In this document: positions 31,838-40,343 of the stretch, one piece after another
How the letters are laid out: every line of letters begins with the position of its first letter
How positions within the stretch are numbered: the stretch's first letter is position 1
Source: Aliihoeflea sp023389195
Lineage (GTDB): Bacteria > Pseudomonadota > Alphaproteobacteria > Rhizobiales > Rhizobiaceae
Assembly (NCBI GenBank): GCA_023389195.1
Contig: JAEWET010000023.1
Coordinates: 31,098 to 95,097 of the forward strand
DNA: 64,000 nt
Reading direction: 5' to 3'
Translations under genes and position numbers: made by a program
The notes under the pieces: generated by a model
Told to the model about the DNA's origin: nothing
Databases searched by the model: none
What the model saw: the letters and a program-made list of their open reading frames with translations, nothing else

Positions 31838-33538
31838 TCAGCTTGTGAGCACCTCCGCGACCACTCGTCTTGCATCGAGCAGTCCCGCGCCGAAATAATA
31901 GGGCAAACCTTTCGAGGGTTCGTCGTCGGCGTTCATCGGGTCCGGGGCGAGCTGTGCGGTGCCGGGGCGGACGGCAGTTGCCAGTCGGCTCGATTTGACG
32001 AGCAACTCCTTGGCCGCAAGCCCTGGGAGCGATGCCCCCGGACCATGCCTGGCCTTGTTGGCCCTTGCCGCGAGGGCCGCAACTCCCGCGACAAGGGCCG
32101 AGGCACCCGACGTTCCCCCGAACGTCGTGTAGTACCCCCCGCCCGTACCGGGCTCCGCGAAGGGCGGGACGCGCGCCGAGCGGGGCGGCGATCCGGCCTC
32201 GTAGCCGTAGATGCCCGGAAGATCGGTCGTCACCAGCGCGAAGGGACTGTAGGGAACGATCCTGCCGCGCCCGGGGTCGAAATAGTCCGTGCTTGCCGCG
32301 GGATGCGTCGTGTCGCGGCGCAATTGGTGGCGATTGAAGACTTCGCTGTCGTCGGCGGGTGCGACAAGCGTCAGCCCCTGGCCGTAATTGCTGAAGCCGG
32401 AGCGCAGGCCGTGCGGTGTGACGGCACCGACGGCGACCACGCCATTGTCGGGCGCAGCGAGTTTCGCCGGATAGATGATCTGGCTTTCACCGTCATTTCC
32501 GGCCGCGCAGATCACCGGAATCTTGCGGCTGATCGCGACGATCAGCTTTTCCAGGATCGCCCATTCCCGGTCGCTCGCAAGCGCGGTCGCGTAGGGGTCG
32601 ATCTCCTCCCCGCCGGCGTCGGCAAGCCGTGCGAAAAGGCCGGCCCTTTCACGGTTCGCGCGCAGGTCGCCGTCTTGTGCGAGTTCCGGCTTCGGTGCGA
32701 CGCGGCTGCGGACGGGATCGGGCAGTCCGCGCGGCAGGAGGATGACATCGACGCCGCAATGCCACGCGTAGAGGAAGGCGGCGATGAACTGTTCTGCGTC
32801 GGTGTCGAAGGAGGTGCGGATGGACAGCAGCCGCGAAAACGGGTCGACGCCGAAATAGGGCAGGATGCCCTGATTGGCATTGATGCTCAGCGTTTCTCCG
32901 TTCGCCGTGGCGAGCGAGGCCGGCTCGATCGCCGCGGGACCGGAGCCGTCTTCGGATGCGACGGTTGCGGCGGGTTCGCCCACGACAAGGCCCGCTGCTG
33001 CCGTGCCATGCGACCCGAACGTTTCGTCGCCGTCGGCGAGCTGGCGCACGACGCCCTTCGACGCCGCGAGCTCGCCGACCAGCGCCGAGAGGAAAGCGGC
33101 GTCTCCGGCGCCAAGATCGATGGTGCCGAGACCCGAGATGTCGAGCCCGGTGAAGAAGGGCGCTTCCTGTTCGCGTTCATGCGGGTTGGCGGGATTTGCG
33201 GGCTGCGTAGCCGCGCCATAGCGATGGCTCGCCAGATCGATCGAGCGATCGTCGATGCGCGTGCGCAGGTTCGGATGCAGCCTGCTGACGCCGACATCGA
33301 TGAGCGCGACGACGGCCGGCTCGAATGCCTGCGGGAAGGCCGCGCCGATCTCGTCCCAGACGGTGCCGGTGATGGTTGGCGCCGCGCTTGCGGAGAGCTC
33401 GTCCTCAGGATCGCTTGGCGGACCGAACTCGGCATCGATGACGCCGAGCGCGACCAGGTGCCAGAGGTAGTAATAGGACTGCGGACGGCCGCCGCCGTCT
33501 CTTCCGCTCATCTTTTCGGTGAAATCGAACTGGCTCAT
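31838..33538 (-). CDS. Subtilisin-like (S8) serine protease, cytoplasmic type
   Basis: 566 aa subtilase without a signal peptide. The catalytic triad is readable: D81 in VVALIDVGVS, H177 in FGSHGTAAAG and S477 in GGTSGASALV; the oxyanion Asn is N348 in CAAGNDG. An insertion of about 60 residues between D81 and H177, and a ~170-residue stretch between H177 and the Asn, enlarge the domain relative to a minimal subtilase. It is the last of three closely spaced genes (18 bases after the phosphatase). Target protein and trigger are unknown. Confidence 0.88.
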   Translation of the reverse strand: MSQFDFTEKMSGRDGGGRPQSYYYLWHLVALGVIDAEFGPPSDPEDELSASAAPTITGTVWDEIGAAFPQAFEPAVVALIDVGVSRLHPNLRTRIDDRSIDLASHRYGAATQPANPANPHEREQEAPFFTGLDISGLGTIDLGAGDAAFLSALVGELAASKGVVRQLADGDETFGSHGTAAAGLVVGEPAATVASEDGSGPAAIEPASLATANGETLSINANQGILPYFGVDPFSRLLSIRTSFDTDAEQFIAAFLYAWHCGVDVILLPRGLPDPVRSRVAPKPELAQDGDLRANRERAGLFARLADAGGEEIDPYATALASDREWAILEKLIVAISRKIPVICAAGNDGESQIIYPAKLAAPDNGVVAVGAVTPHGLRSGFSNYGQGLTLVAPADDSEVFNRHQLRRDTTHPAASTDYFDPGRGRIVPYSPFALVTTDLPGIYGYEAGSPPRSARVPPFAEPGTGGGYYTTFGGTSGASALVAGVAALAARANKARHGPGASLPGLAAKELLVKSSRLATAVRPGTAQLAPDPMNADDEPSKGLPYYFGAGLLDARRVVAEVLTS

Positions 33539-33556
33539 GGGACATCCTCCGATGGA

Positions 33557-34609
33557 TCAGATCCATTCCCGCTGGGCGGCGTTGAAGGTCTGCCGGAACG
33601 CTTCCCTCAGATAGGGAGCGAAGCGCCGGGCGAGTTCCTTGCCGCCATCCGTGTCGCTTGAATAATGCAGGCCCGCCCATTCGCGATTCTCGGCCACCTT
33701 TCGCGCGACGCGGGCAAGTTCGTCGGTCGCCGGATGCTCCGGCAGGATCGTCGCGAAGGCGAACGCGATCGAATGGCACTGGAAGGAATGGTTGCTCGGA
33801 TAGGCGTCGTGGGCCGGGTTCGCAAGCATCGGCCGCAGGCGCGGCTCGAACTGGTTCGGGCGGATGCGGCCATAGCGCGCCTTGTAGAGAAGCCCGACAT
33901 ATTCGCACATGGCCAGGATCGCGAGGAACAGCGCCTCTGTCTGCTCGTAGCCGCCCAGACCGTCGATGCCGAGCGGCCGGGTGAAGTCGGTCAGGTCGAG
34001 CGTCGCCTCCCGTTCGATGTCGCCCGTGCGGCGGACGCGCTCCTTGTCGCGGCGCTGCATGGCCAGGAGCACCTCCGTTTCCAGCCGAGTCAGGTCGGGT
34101 CCGGGCGGTCCCGCGATGTCGAGCGTTTCCCACGCGAACCGCTTTGCGGCCGCGAAGGGATCGGCGGCGGGGTCGAGATGGAGCCGCCGCAGTTCGAGTG
34201 CCGGGAGAAGCGCGGCGTCCGTGCCCGCTGCCGACGTGCCCGCAAGCTTGTTCTTATTCTTGTTTTTATTCTTATTCTTGTTCTTGTTCTTGTTGAGCGA
34301 CGCCTTGTTCTGGACCGCGGAGAGGCTGCGAAAGACGCTGAGGCTGCTCGAGAAAACCGACGCTTCCACGGCGCGCGGGAACTGGCGGTGCGCGAACGCC
34401 GCCTCAGCTTGCAGGGCATCCGGTCGGATCTGGTCCGTCGCGGACAATGCGGTCATCGCCGGCTCCGCCGCCGCGATTGCAGGCGCGGGAACCGGACGGT
34501 CCTCCTGCACGCAGGGCACGACGTCGTCATGTTCGACCTTGAACCGGAACCGGTCTAGGAAGTCGGCCAGTTGATTGGGCTGGTATCGAGGAGCATGGCT
34601 GTCAGTCAT
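33557..34609 (-). CDS. PAP2/vanadium-haloperoxidase-type phosphatase, soluble
   Basis: 350 aa protein with the three phosphatase motifs of the PAP2 superfamily: K-x6-R-P (KARYGRIRP, residues 243-251), P-S-N-H (271-274, the usual PSGH) and R-x5-H-x3-D (R309, H315, D319). No membrane segments are evident. An N-terminal region of ~100 residues leads to a run of eight Asn-Lys dipeptides. Of two tandem ATGs, 34609 has the better AAGGAGG spacing. The substrate could be a phosphoester or halide chemistry; motif content alone cannot decide. Confidence 0.8.
   Translation of the reverse strand: MTDSHAPRYQPNQLADFLDRFRFKVEHDDVVPCVQEDRPVPAPAIAAAEPAMTALSATDQIRPDALQAEAAFAHRQFPRAVEASVFSSSLSVFRSLSAVQNKASLNKNKNKNKNKNKNKNKLAGTSAAGTDAALLPALELRRLHLDPAADPFAAAKRFAWETLDIAGPPGPDLTRLETEVLLAMQRRDKERVRRTGDIEREATLDLTDFTRPLGIDGLGGYEQTEALFLAILAMCEYVGLLYKARYGRIRPNQFEPRLRPMLANPAHDAYPSNHSFQCHSIAFAFATILPEHPATDELARVARKVAENREWAGLHYSSDTDGGKELARRFAPYLREAFRQTFNAAQREWI
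34247..34294 (-). repeat. Six-base tandem repeat coding for (Asn-Lys)8
   Basis: Within the PAP2 gene, 48 bases consist of eight tandem AAN-AAR units (AACAAG, AATAAG, AACAAA types). They code for NKNKNKNKNKNKNKNK at residues 106-121. The block is far more AT-rich than the rest of the gene. Because the unit is six bases, copy-number change keeps the reading frame and would only vary linker length. Confidence 0.9.
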
Positions 34610-34633
34610 CATTGCCTCCTTGATGTGCGGCGG

Positions 34634-36568
34634 TCAGTTTTTCTTGACGCCGGCCTTCAGCAATCCTGCGATGAGGTCGCTGCCGCCTTTGGTCTGGATG
34701 ATCGGGTAGCGCGCATCGATCAGGGCACCGATCGAGAAGTCGGGCTCCACCACCGTGAGCCGGTCGAGCAGCCGGCGCGCGGTCGCCATGTCGTCCTTGT
34801 GGGCATAGCTCGAGACGAGATAGCGCAGCAGGCTGTTGAAGTCCGGCCTGTCGAAAAGCGCCTGTTCGCCGGCTGCGATCGCCACGTCGTGCTGCCCCGC
34901 CAGCGCCGCGTTGATGCATAGCGAGGTGTCGAAATAGTAGCGGTGCGGGCTGTAGGCGCCGAGATGGCGGCCCCAGTTTGCCAGTGCAAGGCCCTTTTCG
35001 GGCTGGCCCGCATAGGCGTGCAGCATCGAATAGAGGTCCCAGCCGAGAACCTGCGCCGGATTGATCTTGATTGCGCGCTCGAAGAGCCGCGAGGCCGTGT
35101 CGTATTCACCGAACAGATAGGAATGGACGTGGCCGACCAGTGCCAGCGTCACGGCGTTGTTGCCGTCGATCTCGACGGCGCGACGTGCCAGAAGCTGGGC
35201 TTCCTCGATGGTGGCCAGCGTATCGGGCGAAAAGCGCTGGCCGACCCGGAAGGTCAGCAGGAAGGCGAGCCAGGCATAGGCCTGCGGCGCCTCGTTGCGG
35301 GCGATCAGCGTGCGCAGCGTGCGTTCCGCCGCGTCGAGGTCCGGGCGCGACAGTCGAAACATGGCGTTGACCGCGCCGAACATGGTTTCGCGGGTGGTGT
35401 CCGGCTTGAAAGCCGGCTGAAGCGTGAACCAGCGCCGGATTTCCTCGATCGCCTGGTTCGTCAGGGCAAAGGCCTGCGAGGCGTCGCCGCCCTCCACCGC
35501 TCGCCGATCAAGGGTTGCGCTGTCGATCCAGACGAGGCTCTGATCGGCGACCCGGTGAAGATTGATCGTGGCGTGAATTGCGTGCGGCGAGAACGTATAG
35601 CTCGTGCTGACGGCAAGATGGACAGCGCCCATCGTTCCGCTGTCGCCACCGCTGCCGGCAGTCGCGGTTTGAGCGGCCCGGTAACCAAGGTCGGAGACGC
35701 TGATATCGCCACCCTCGAGCAGCAGCTTGGCCAGAAGCTCGTTGAGGCGTTGCGGCAGATAGCCGGCATTGTCGGGCGTCCCGAGGACCAGAGGCGGCGT
35801 CAGCGCGACCGTCCACCCCGGACGGCTCGGCTGCATCCCCGCACCATTGGATGCGTCGGCGGGTTTGGCTGCCACTCCCTGCGAGGGGGCGCGGCGCAGC
35901 GGCTCTCTTGCGGGCGTCAGGTCGCGGGGCGCCGCGGCATTTTCAAAGCGCGAGCGCCAGAGCTGCCGTTCCAGCGTCAGCCAGTCCTCGAATTCTGGAT
36001 CGCCGATGTCGAGACCTTCGAGAATTTCGCCATCGACCTCGCGCGCATCGAACGTCGCCTGTGTGGTTCGGTCCGACATCTGATGGAGCAAATCGAGCGC
36101 GTCGACCTGCATCCGGCTGAGGTCAAGCGTCACCGTATGCTTGTCGGCGACGAGCAGCTTGTCGGCCAGGGGTCCAAGCGATTTGCGCACGTCCAGGAGG
36201 GCCTGGCGCAGGCTGGCGGAAGCCTGCTCCTCGCCACGGTCGCTCCACAGCTTGTCGCGCAGCCAGACCCTCGACCGGGAACCGCGTGGTGCAAGTGCAA
36301 GCAACGCAAGCAGAGCGCGCGACTTCTGGGCCTTGGGCGTACGGTTGACTCCGCGCGCGTCCAGTACCGTCAGCGGTCCGAACAGAAACATCTCGCAAAG
36401 ATGTTCGGCAGCATCGCTTTGCATCGCGATTGCCTTCAGTACATCTGGCGCCCCTTCCTCAAAATACCACGATCGCGCGTTCTCGGGAGGGAAAACATGC
36501 GCGTCGCCGAAGCCCGTCGGCAATGACGCGATCGTCGCGGAAAAGTCGTGCGCCTGTACGTCGAACAT
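34634..36568 (-). CDS. SARP/AfsR-like transcriptional regulator with C-terminal TPR-like repeats
   Basis: 644 aa. After about 58 unusual N-terminal residues comes a winged-helix domain (MFLFGPLTVLDARGVNRTPK; QKSRALLALLALAPRGSRSR; LWSDRGEEQASASLRQALLD) and a bacterial activator-like helical region. The C-terminal ~250 residues form TPR-like repeats (AQLLARRAVEIDGNNAVTLA; SRLFERAIKINPAQVLGWDL). No ATPase domain is seen. The start at 36568 is weakly supported; MQSDAAEH further in is an alternative. It precedes the PAP2 and S8 genes by 21 bases and probably controls them. Confidence 0.85.
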   Translation of the reverse strand: MFDVQAHDFSATIASLPTGFGDAHVFPPENARSWYFEEGAPDVLKAIAMQSDAAEHLCEMFLFGPLTVLDARGVNRTPKAQKSRALLALLALAPRGSRSRVWLRDKLWSDRGEEQASASLRQALLDVRKSLGPLADKLLVADKHTVTLDLSRMQVDALDLLHQMSDRTTQATFDAREVDGEILEGLDIGDPEFEDWLTLERQLWRSRFENAAAPRDLTPAREPLRRAPSQGVAAKPADASNGAGMQPSRPGWTVALTPPLVLGTPDNAGYLPQRLNELLAKLLLEGGDISVSDLGYRAAQTATAGSGGDSGTMGAVHLAVSTSYTFSPHAIHATINLHRVADQSLVWIDSATLDRRAVEGGDASQAFALTNQAIEEIRRWFTLQPAFKPDTTRETMFGAVNAMFRLSRPDLDAAERTLRTLIARNEAPQAYAWLAFLLTFRVGQRFSPDTLATIEEAQLLARRAVEIDGNNAVTLALVGHVHSYLFGEYDTASRLFERAIKINPAQVLGWDLYSMLHAYAGQPEKGLALANWGRHLGAYSPHRYYFDTSLCINAALAGQHDVAIAAGEQALFDRPDFNSLLRYLVSSYAHKDDMATARRLLDRLTVVEPDFSIGALIDARYPIIQTKGGSDLIAGLLKAGVKKN

Positions 36569-36664
36569 CCGGCAGTCTTTCTTATGGCGGATTGATCCAG
36601 CGGCGCCGGTTTAGAACCGGCCGTCATGGCGTCGTGAAAGTTGCGTGAAAGGCCTGGTGCACGC

Positions 36665-36702
36665 AAAAAAAAAGCGCCACCCGGAAACGCGACGGGTGGC
36701 GC
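36665..36702 (-). terminator. Rho-independent terminator after the small secreted-protein gene
   Basis: On the minus strand GCGCCACCC (36702-36694) pairs with GGGTGGCGC (36682-36674), a 9-base GC-rich stem with an 11-base loop, followed directly by nine T residues (36673-36665). It lies 60 bases after the stop of the 36763-37068 gene and separates it from the SARP operon. Confidence 0.92.
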
Positions 36703-36762
36703 ATAGGGGCGCGGTTCGGCTATCCGGTCTGCCGCCGGATTCGCCATCCCCCGACCGCGGGG

Positions 36763-37068
36763 TCAGCGCAAATCGTGCGCGCGCACGTTTGCCGAATAGT
36801 TGCCGAAGACCGGGTCTTCCACGAAGCGCGGACGCGGGAAGCGCAGCACTTCATCGTCATAGGCGAAGGTCGTCGTCTCGTTTTCGGACGTGGTCGGCTC
36901 GACCGGTGTCGCCTGAGCCGGTTCCATCCCGAGATCCCACAGGCGCTCGGTGTTGGCCGAGTACTTGCCGGCGACATACGGTGCTTCCTGGCTCATCGCC
37001 GATCCGAAAAAGGCGAAGCCGGCGAGCGAGGCTGCGACGAACTTCAACGTGGTGTGGTGTCTGGACAT
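36763..37068 (-). CDS. Small secreted hypothetical protein
   Basis: 101 aa with a signal peptide (RHHTTLKFVAASLAGFAFFGSAMSQE), then a short acidic mature part ending in FVEDPVFGNYSANVRAHDLR. No recognised domain. The ATG at 37068 is used because GGGAG lies six bases before it; an ATG at 37074 has no spacing from that site. A strong terminator follows, and the mrp operon ends 169 bases upstream, so it is probably a single-gene unit. Periplasmic location is inferred. Confidence 0.65.
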   Translation of the reverse strand: MSRHHTTLKFVAASLAGFAFFGSAMSQEAPYVAGKYSANTERLWDLGMEPAQATPVEPTTSENETTTFAYDDEVLRFPRPRFVEDPVFGNYSANVRAHDLR

Positions 37069-37236
37069 TTTCATCTCCCTCGTTTGTTGGCCTGCTTGTG
37101 CAAGCCAGGGGAGAATGAACCCCTGGGAGTGATCCCAGCGTGAAATGGACGTGAAGACAGTGTCAAAAGATACTTCGTCTATCGATTGACGTTCCTCATC
37201 GCGCGGAACGGACATGAAGATGGCGCTTGGCGCCTG

Positions 37237-37629
37237 TCAGTCGCCGTCCCCTTGTGCTTCCGGCCCGGAGACATCGGCGGTCGGTGAGACGGGAGGGATG
37301 CCGGGATTGTTCTGCGACCTGTCGCGGTAGATCGCGGCGCGGCCGAGCATCATCAAGGTGACGGGCGTCGTCACGGTGACGAAGACGCCGATCAGGATCT
37401 CGTGGATGACGGGCCGTGCGGCGGCGGCGGTGAAGAAGATCATCGAGCCCATCACCATGCCGCCCGCGCCCCAGCTCGTCGCGAGCGTCGGCGCATGGAT
37501 GCGGTCGTAGAACGAGCCGAGCCGGGCCAGCCCGAAGGCGCCGATCAGCGCCAAAGTGGCGCCGAGCAGGATGAAGGCCGCGCTGAGGATCGCCGCCCAG
37601 AGCGGCACTTCTGCATAGGCGACGCTCAT
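37237..37629 (-). CDS. mrpG: Multisubunit Na+/H+ antiporter subunit MrpG
   Basis: 130 aa, last gene of the antiporter operon. Three hydrophobic segments are visible, with the family stretch LGLA-type AFGLARLGSFYDRIHAPTLA and WGAGGMVMGSMIFF. The C-terminal 25 residues are polar. MrpG is a small membrane subunit needed for assembly and activity of the Mrp complex. Its ATG overlaps the mrpF stop by 4 bases. Confidence 0.92.
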   Translation of the reverse strand: MSVAYAEVPLWAAILSAAFILLGATLALIGAFGLARLGSFYDRIHAPTLATSWGAGGMVMGSMIFFTAAAARPVIHEILIGVFVTVTTPVTLMMLGRAAIYRDRSQNNPGIPPVSPTADVSGPEAQGDGD

Positions 37630-37907
37630 TCGATCACCTCGCCGCGCATGAGGAACTTGGCCAGCGCCACGGTTGCGACGAAGCCCATGACGCCGATGAT
37701 CAGCGCGGCCTCGAAATAAAGCGTGTTGCCGGTGCGCACGCCGAAGGCGAGCAACTGGAGCATGGCGCAGACATAAAGCCCGTCGAGCGCCAGCACCCGG
37801 TCCTGCGCGCGCGGGCCGATGGCCATCCGGTAGGTGCAGAGCAGCATCGCGACGGCGATGAAGGACTGGGCGACGAACAGCGCCACCTGCATGATGAGGA
37901 CGTTCAT
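37626..37907 (-). CDS. mrpF: Multisubunit Na+/H+ antiporter subunit MrpF
   Basis: 93 aa with three membrane segments. The conserved centre is YRMAIGPRAQDRVLALDGLY, typical of MrpF/PhaF. ATG at 37907 overlaps the mrpE stop by 4 bases, and its own stop overlaps mrpG by 4. The longer open frame upstream is a shadow of mrpE. Confidence 0.92.
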   Translation of the reverse strand: MNVLIMQVALFVAQSFIAVAMLLCTYRMAIGPRAQDRVLALDGLYVCAMLQLLAFGVRTGNTLYFEAALIIGVMGFVATVALAKFLMRGEVIE

Positions 37908-38389
37908 TCGAATATCTCCAGCAACAGGCGCTCGTAACGGTTGGCGATGAGGTCGACCCAGGTCGCCTCGTCGACGAGGTCGAAGACGTGGATCAGGAGC
38001 GTGCCGCGCGCCGAATTGTAGTCGAGCCAGGCGGTGCCGGGCGTGCTCGTCAGGACGATCGAGAGGATGGCGAGCGCGGACGGATTGGTGAGCCGGATCG
38101 GCACGAGGATGAAGCCGGAGGTGCGCTGGCGGCGCTTGCCCGACAGGATGATGCCCGCAACCGCGAAATTGGAGCGCACGATGTCGTAGAGGACGATGCC
38201 CAACAGTTCGGGGATGGCGGCGTATCGACGGATGCGCGGGCTCGTCTCCCCGAGCGCGCGCAGCGCATTGCTGGCGCCGATCGCAACCAGCACGGCGAGG
38301 ATCGCATGGCCGGGCGTGAAGCCGGACAGCGCCAGCCACATGAAGGCGAGCCCAGCGGCGAGAAGCGGGTAGGGCAGGACTGCTCTCAC
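37904..38389 (-). CDS. mrpE: Multisubunit Na+/H+ antiporter subunit MrpE
   Basis: 161 aa. Two or three membrane segments are followed by a cytoplasmic part with LYDIVRSNFAVAGIIL and LTSTPGTAWLDYNSARGTLL, which identify MrpE. The start is a GTG at 38389 overlapping the mrpD stop (GTGA). A much longer open frame in this phase spans mrpD and is not coding. MrpE is a structural membrane subunit of the Mrp complex. Confidence 0.91.
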   Translation of the reverse strand: MRAVLPYPLLAAGLAFMWLALSGFTPGHAILAVLVAIGASNALRALGETSPRIRRYAAIPELLGIVLYDIVRSNFAVAGIILSGKRRQRTSGFILVPIRLTNPSALAILSIVLTSTPGTAWLDYNSARGTLLIHVFDLVDEATWVDLIANRYERLLLEIFE

Positions 38390-40002
38390 TGGCTCTCCTC
38401 CGCGAATGGCGGCACGCGCTCGGCCCCGAGGACGGCGTCGAGATAGCGTTCCGCGTCGTGCAGGTCGCCGGCGGTGGCCGTGACGACATCCATGACGAGC
38501 CCGGCCTGCAGCGCGAGCGCGACGAGGACCGCGAGCAGGAAGAGGATCGGCGCGGTCTCGACGATCGTCACGCGCGGCGCAAAGCTCTCGACAGGCGCCC
38601 AGAAGGTGCGGATGCCCATGCGCGCGAGCGCGATCAGGGCGGTGAGCCCCGAGACGATGAGGAGCGTGGCGAGGATGATCCGCATCGTGCCTCCGCCGGC
38701 GATCTCGACCGATGGCGGCCCGATGATGGCATGGAGGATGGCGAACTTCGCAAGGAAGCCGGAAAGCGGTGGCAGGCCGATCAGTACGAGCGCGAGAAGA
38801 GCGAAGCCGATGCCCAGGATGGCGAGCGCGCCGGGCATCATCTGGCCGATCTCGGCGTCGTCCTCGTCTTCCGGGTTGGCCTCGCCATAGGCTTCCATCG
38901 TCACCGCGAGAACGTCGGCGGCCGCGTCCTGCTCGCGCTCCAGAAGCTCGACGACCATGAAGAGCGCGCTCACGGCGAGTGTCGAGGAGATGAGATAGAA
39001 GAGCGCGCCGGCGGTGCTTCCCGGTTCCGAAATGCCGAAGGTGGCCAACAGCGTTCCGGACGACATCAGAACGAAATAGGCGCTGGCGCGCTGCATCGAC
39101 TGCGACGCGAGCACGCCGATCGAGGCGAAGACCAGCGTGAACGAACCGCCGATGAAGATCAGCATCGCCCCGAACGCCTCGCCGCTGGCGGGCACCAGGA
39201 GCGCGAGGCGCAGAAGCGCGTAGATGCCGACCTTGCTCAGCATGGCGAAAGTGGCGGCGACGGGCGCGGCGGCGGCCGAATAGGCGGGCACCAGCCAGAA
39301 GCCCAGCGGCCACATGCCGGCCTTGACCAGGAAGGCGAGGCTGAGCATGGCGAGGCCGACATGGAGCGCCGGCTCGGCGAAGCCTTCGAGCGTCGCGGCG
39401 CGCAGCGCGATCTCGGCCATGTTCAGGCTCCCCGTCGCGCCGAAGACGAGAGCGATGCCGATCAGGAAGATGAGCGAGGCGACGAGGTTGACCGCGATGT
39501 AGTGCAGGCCTGATTTCACCCGTGCCGAGCCAGAGCCATGCAGGACGAGGCCGTAGGACGCGGCGAGCATCACCTCGAAGAAGACGAAGAGGTTGAAGAG
39601 GTCGCCGGTCAGGAACGCGCCGTTGAGCCCGACCAGAAGGAACTGGAACAGGCTGTGGAAGTGCGGGCCCGCCTTCGCCCATCGCTCGACAGCGAAGACC
39701 AGGGCGGGGATGGCGAGGATCGCCGTCAGCACCAGCATCAGTGCCGACAGCCGGTCGGCGACGAGATTGATCGAGATCGGCGCCGGCCAGTTGCCGAGGA
39801 GATAGACGAGCGCCACGGCGTCGTTGCCGACATGGACGCGTTGGAGGAGCACGACGGCAACGGCGAAGAGCGACAGGCTCGACAGGAGCGCGATGGTCGT
39901 CTTCAGCCGCCGCTCGCGATCGTCGAAGAACAGCATCAGCGCGCCCGCGACGAGCGGGATCAGGATGGGCGCGATGACGAGGTGGTGCGGGTCGAGATTC
40001 AT
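38386..40002 (-). CDS. mrpD: Multisubunit Na+/H+ antiporter subunit MrpD
   Basis: 538 aa with about 14 membrane segments, homologous to the NuoL/M/N proton-pumping subunits of respiratory complex I. Typical parts are FHSLFQFLLVGLNGAFLTGD, VKAGMWPLGFWLVPAYSAA and LLSGFLAK-like PPLSGFLAKFAI. A polar acidic loop (ANPEDEDDAE) interrupts the later part. ATG overlaps the mrpC stop by 4 bases. It is one of the two ion-conducting subunits of the antiporter. Confidence 0.93.
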   Translation of the reverse strand: MNLDPHHLVIAPILIPLVAGALMLFFDDRERRLKTTIALLSSLSLFAVAVVLLQRVHVGNDAVALVYLLGNWPAPISINLVADRLSALMLVLTAILAIPALVFAVERWAKAGPHFHSLFQFLLVGLNGAFLTGDLFNLFVFFEVMLAASYGLVLHGSGSARVKSGLHYIAVNLVASLIFLIGIALVFGATGSLNMAEIALRAATLEGFAEPALHVGLAMLSLAFLVKAGMWPLGFWLVPAYSAAAAPVAATFAMLSKVGIYALLRLALLVPASGEAFGAMLIFIGGSFTLVFASIGVLASQSMQRASAYFVLMSSGTLLATFGISEPGSTAGALFYLISSTLAVSALFMVVELLEREQDAAADVLAVTMEAYGEANPEDEDDAEIGQMMPGALAILGIGFALLALVLIGLPPLSGFLAKFAILHAIIGPPSVEIAGGGTMRIILATLLIVSGLTALIALARMGIRTFWAPVESFAPRVTIVETAPILFLLAVLVALALQAGLVMDVVTATAGDLHDAERYLDAVLGAERVPPFAEESQ

Positions 40003-40343
40003 CGATCGCTCTCCCGCCCGTCGACATGGTCGGTGCCGGTCAGGCCGCGCGAGACGATGAGCACGACGAGGAAGAGCGCCGTCGTGGCGAAGCCGATGAC
40101 GATCGCCGTAAGCACCAGCGCCTGTGGCAGCGGGTCGGTATAGGCGGCGGGATCGACGGGCAGCGAGCCGTCGAGCACCGGCGGCGCGTTCACGCGCAGG
40201 CGACCCATCGAGAAGATGAAGAGGTTCACCGCATAGGAGAGCAGGGCGAGGCCGATGACGACCTGATAGGTGCGCGGGCGAAGCAGGAGCCAGACGCCCG
40301 AACCTGTCAGCGTGCCGATGGCGAGTGCGATCAGGAGTTCCAT
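39999..40343 (-). CDS. mrpC: Multisubunit Na+/H+ antiporter subunit MrpC
   Basis: 114 aa with three membrane segments, homologous to complex I subunit NuoK. Conserved parts are QVVIGLALLSYAVNLFIFSMG and DPLPQALVLTAIVIGFATTA. ATG at 40343 shares its first base with the end of the mrpA stop; the longer upstream frame lies inside mrpA. The stop overlaps mrpD by 4 bases. Confidence 0.93.
   Translation of the reverse strand: MELLIALAIGTLTGSGVWLLLRPRTYQVVIGLALLSYAVNLFIFSMGRLRVNAPPVLDGSLPVDPAAYTDPLPQALVLTAIVIGFATTALFLVVLIVSRGLTGTDHVDGRESDR

Noticed and set aside
37904..40027. Long minus-strand frame reading through mrpD before mrpE
   Set aside because: Only the last 161 codons match MrpE; the rest is the wrong frame of mrpD, with an Arg/Pro-rich composition.
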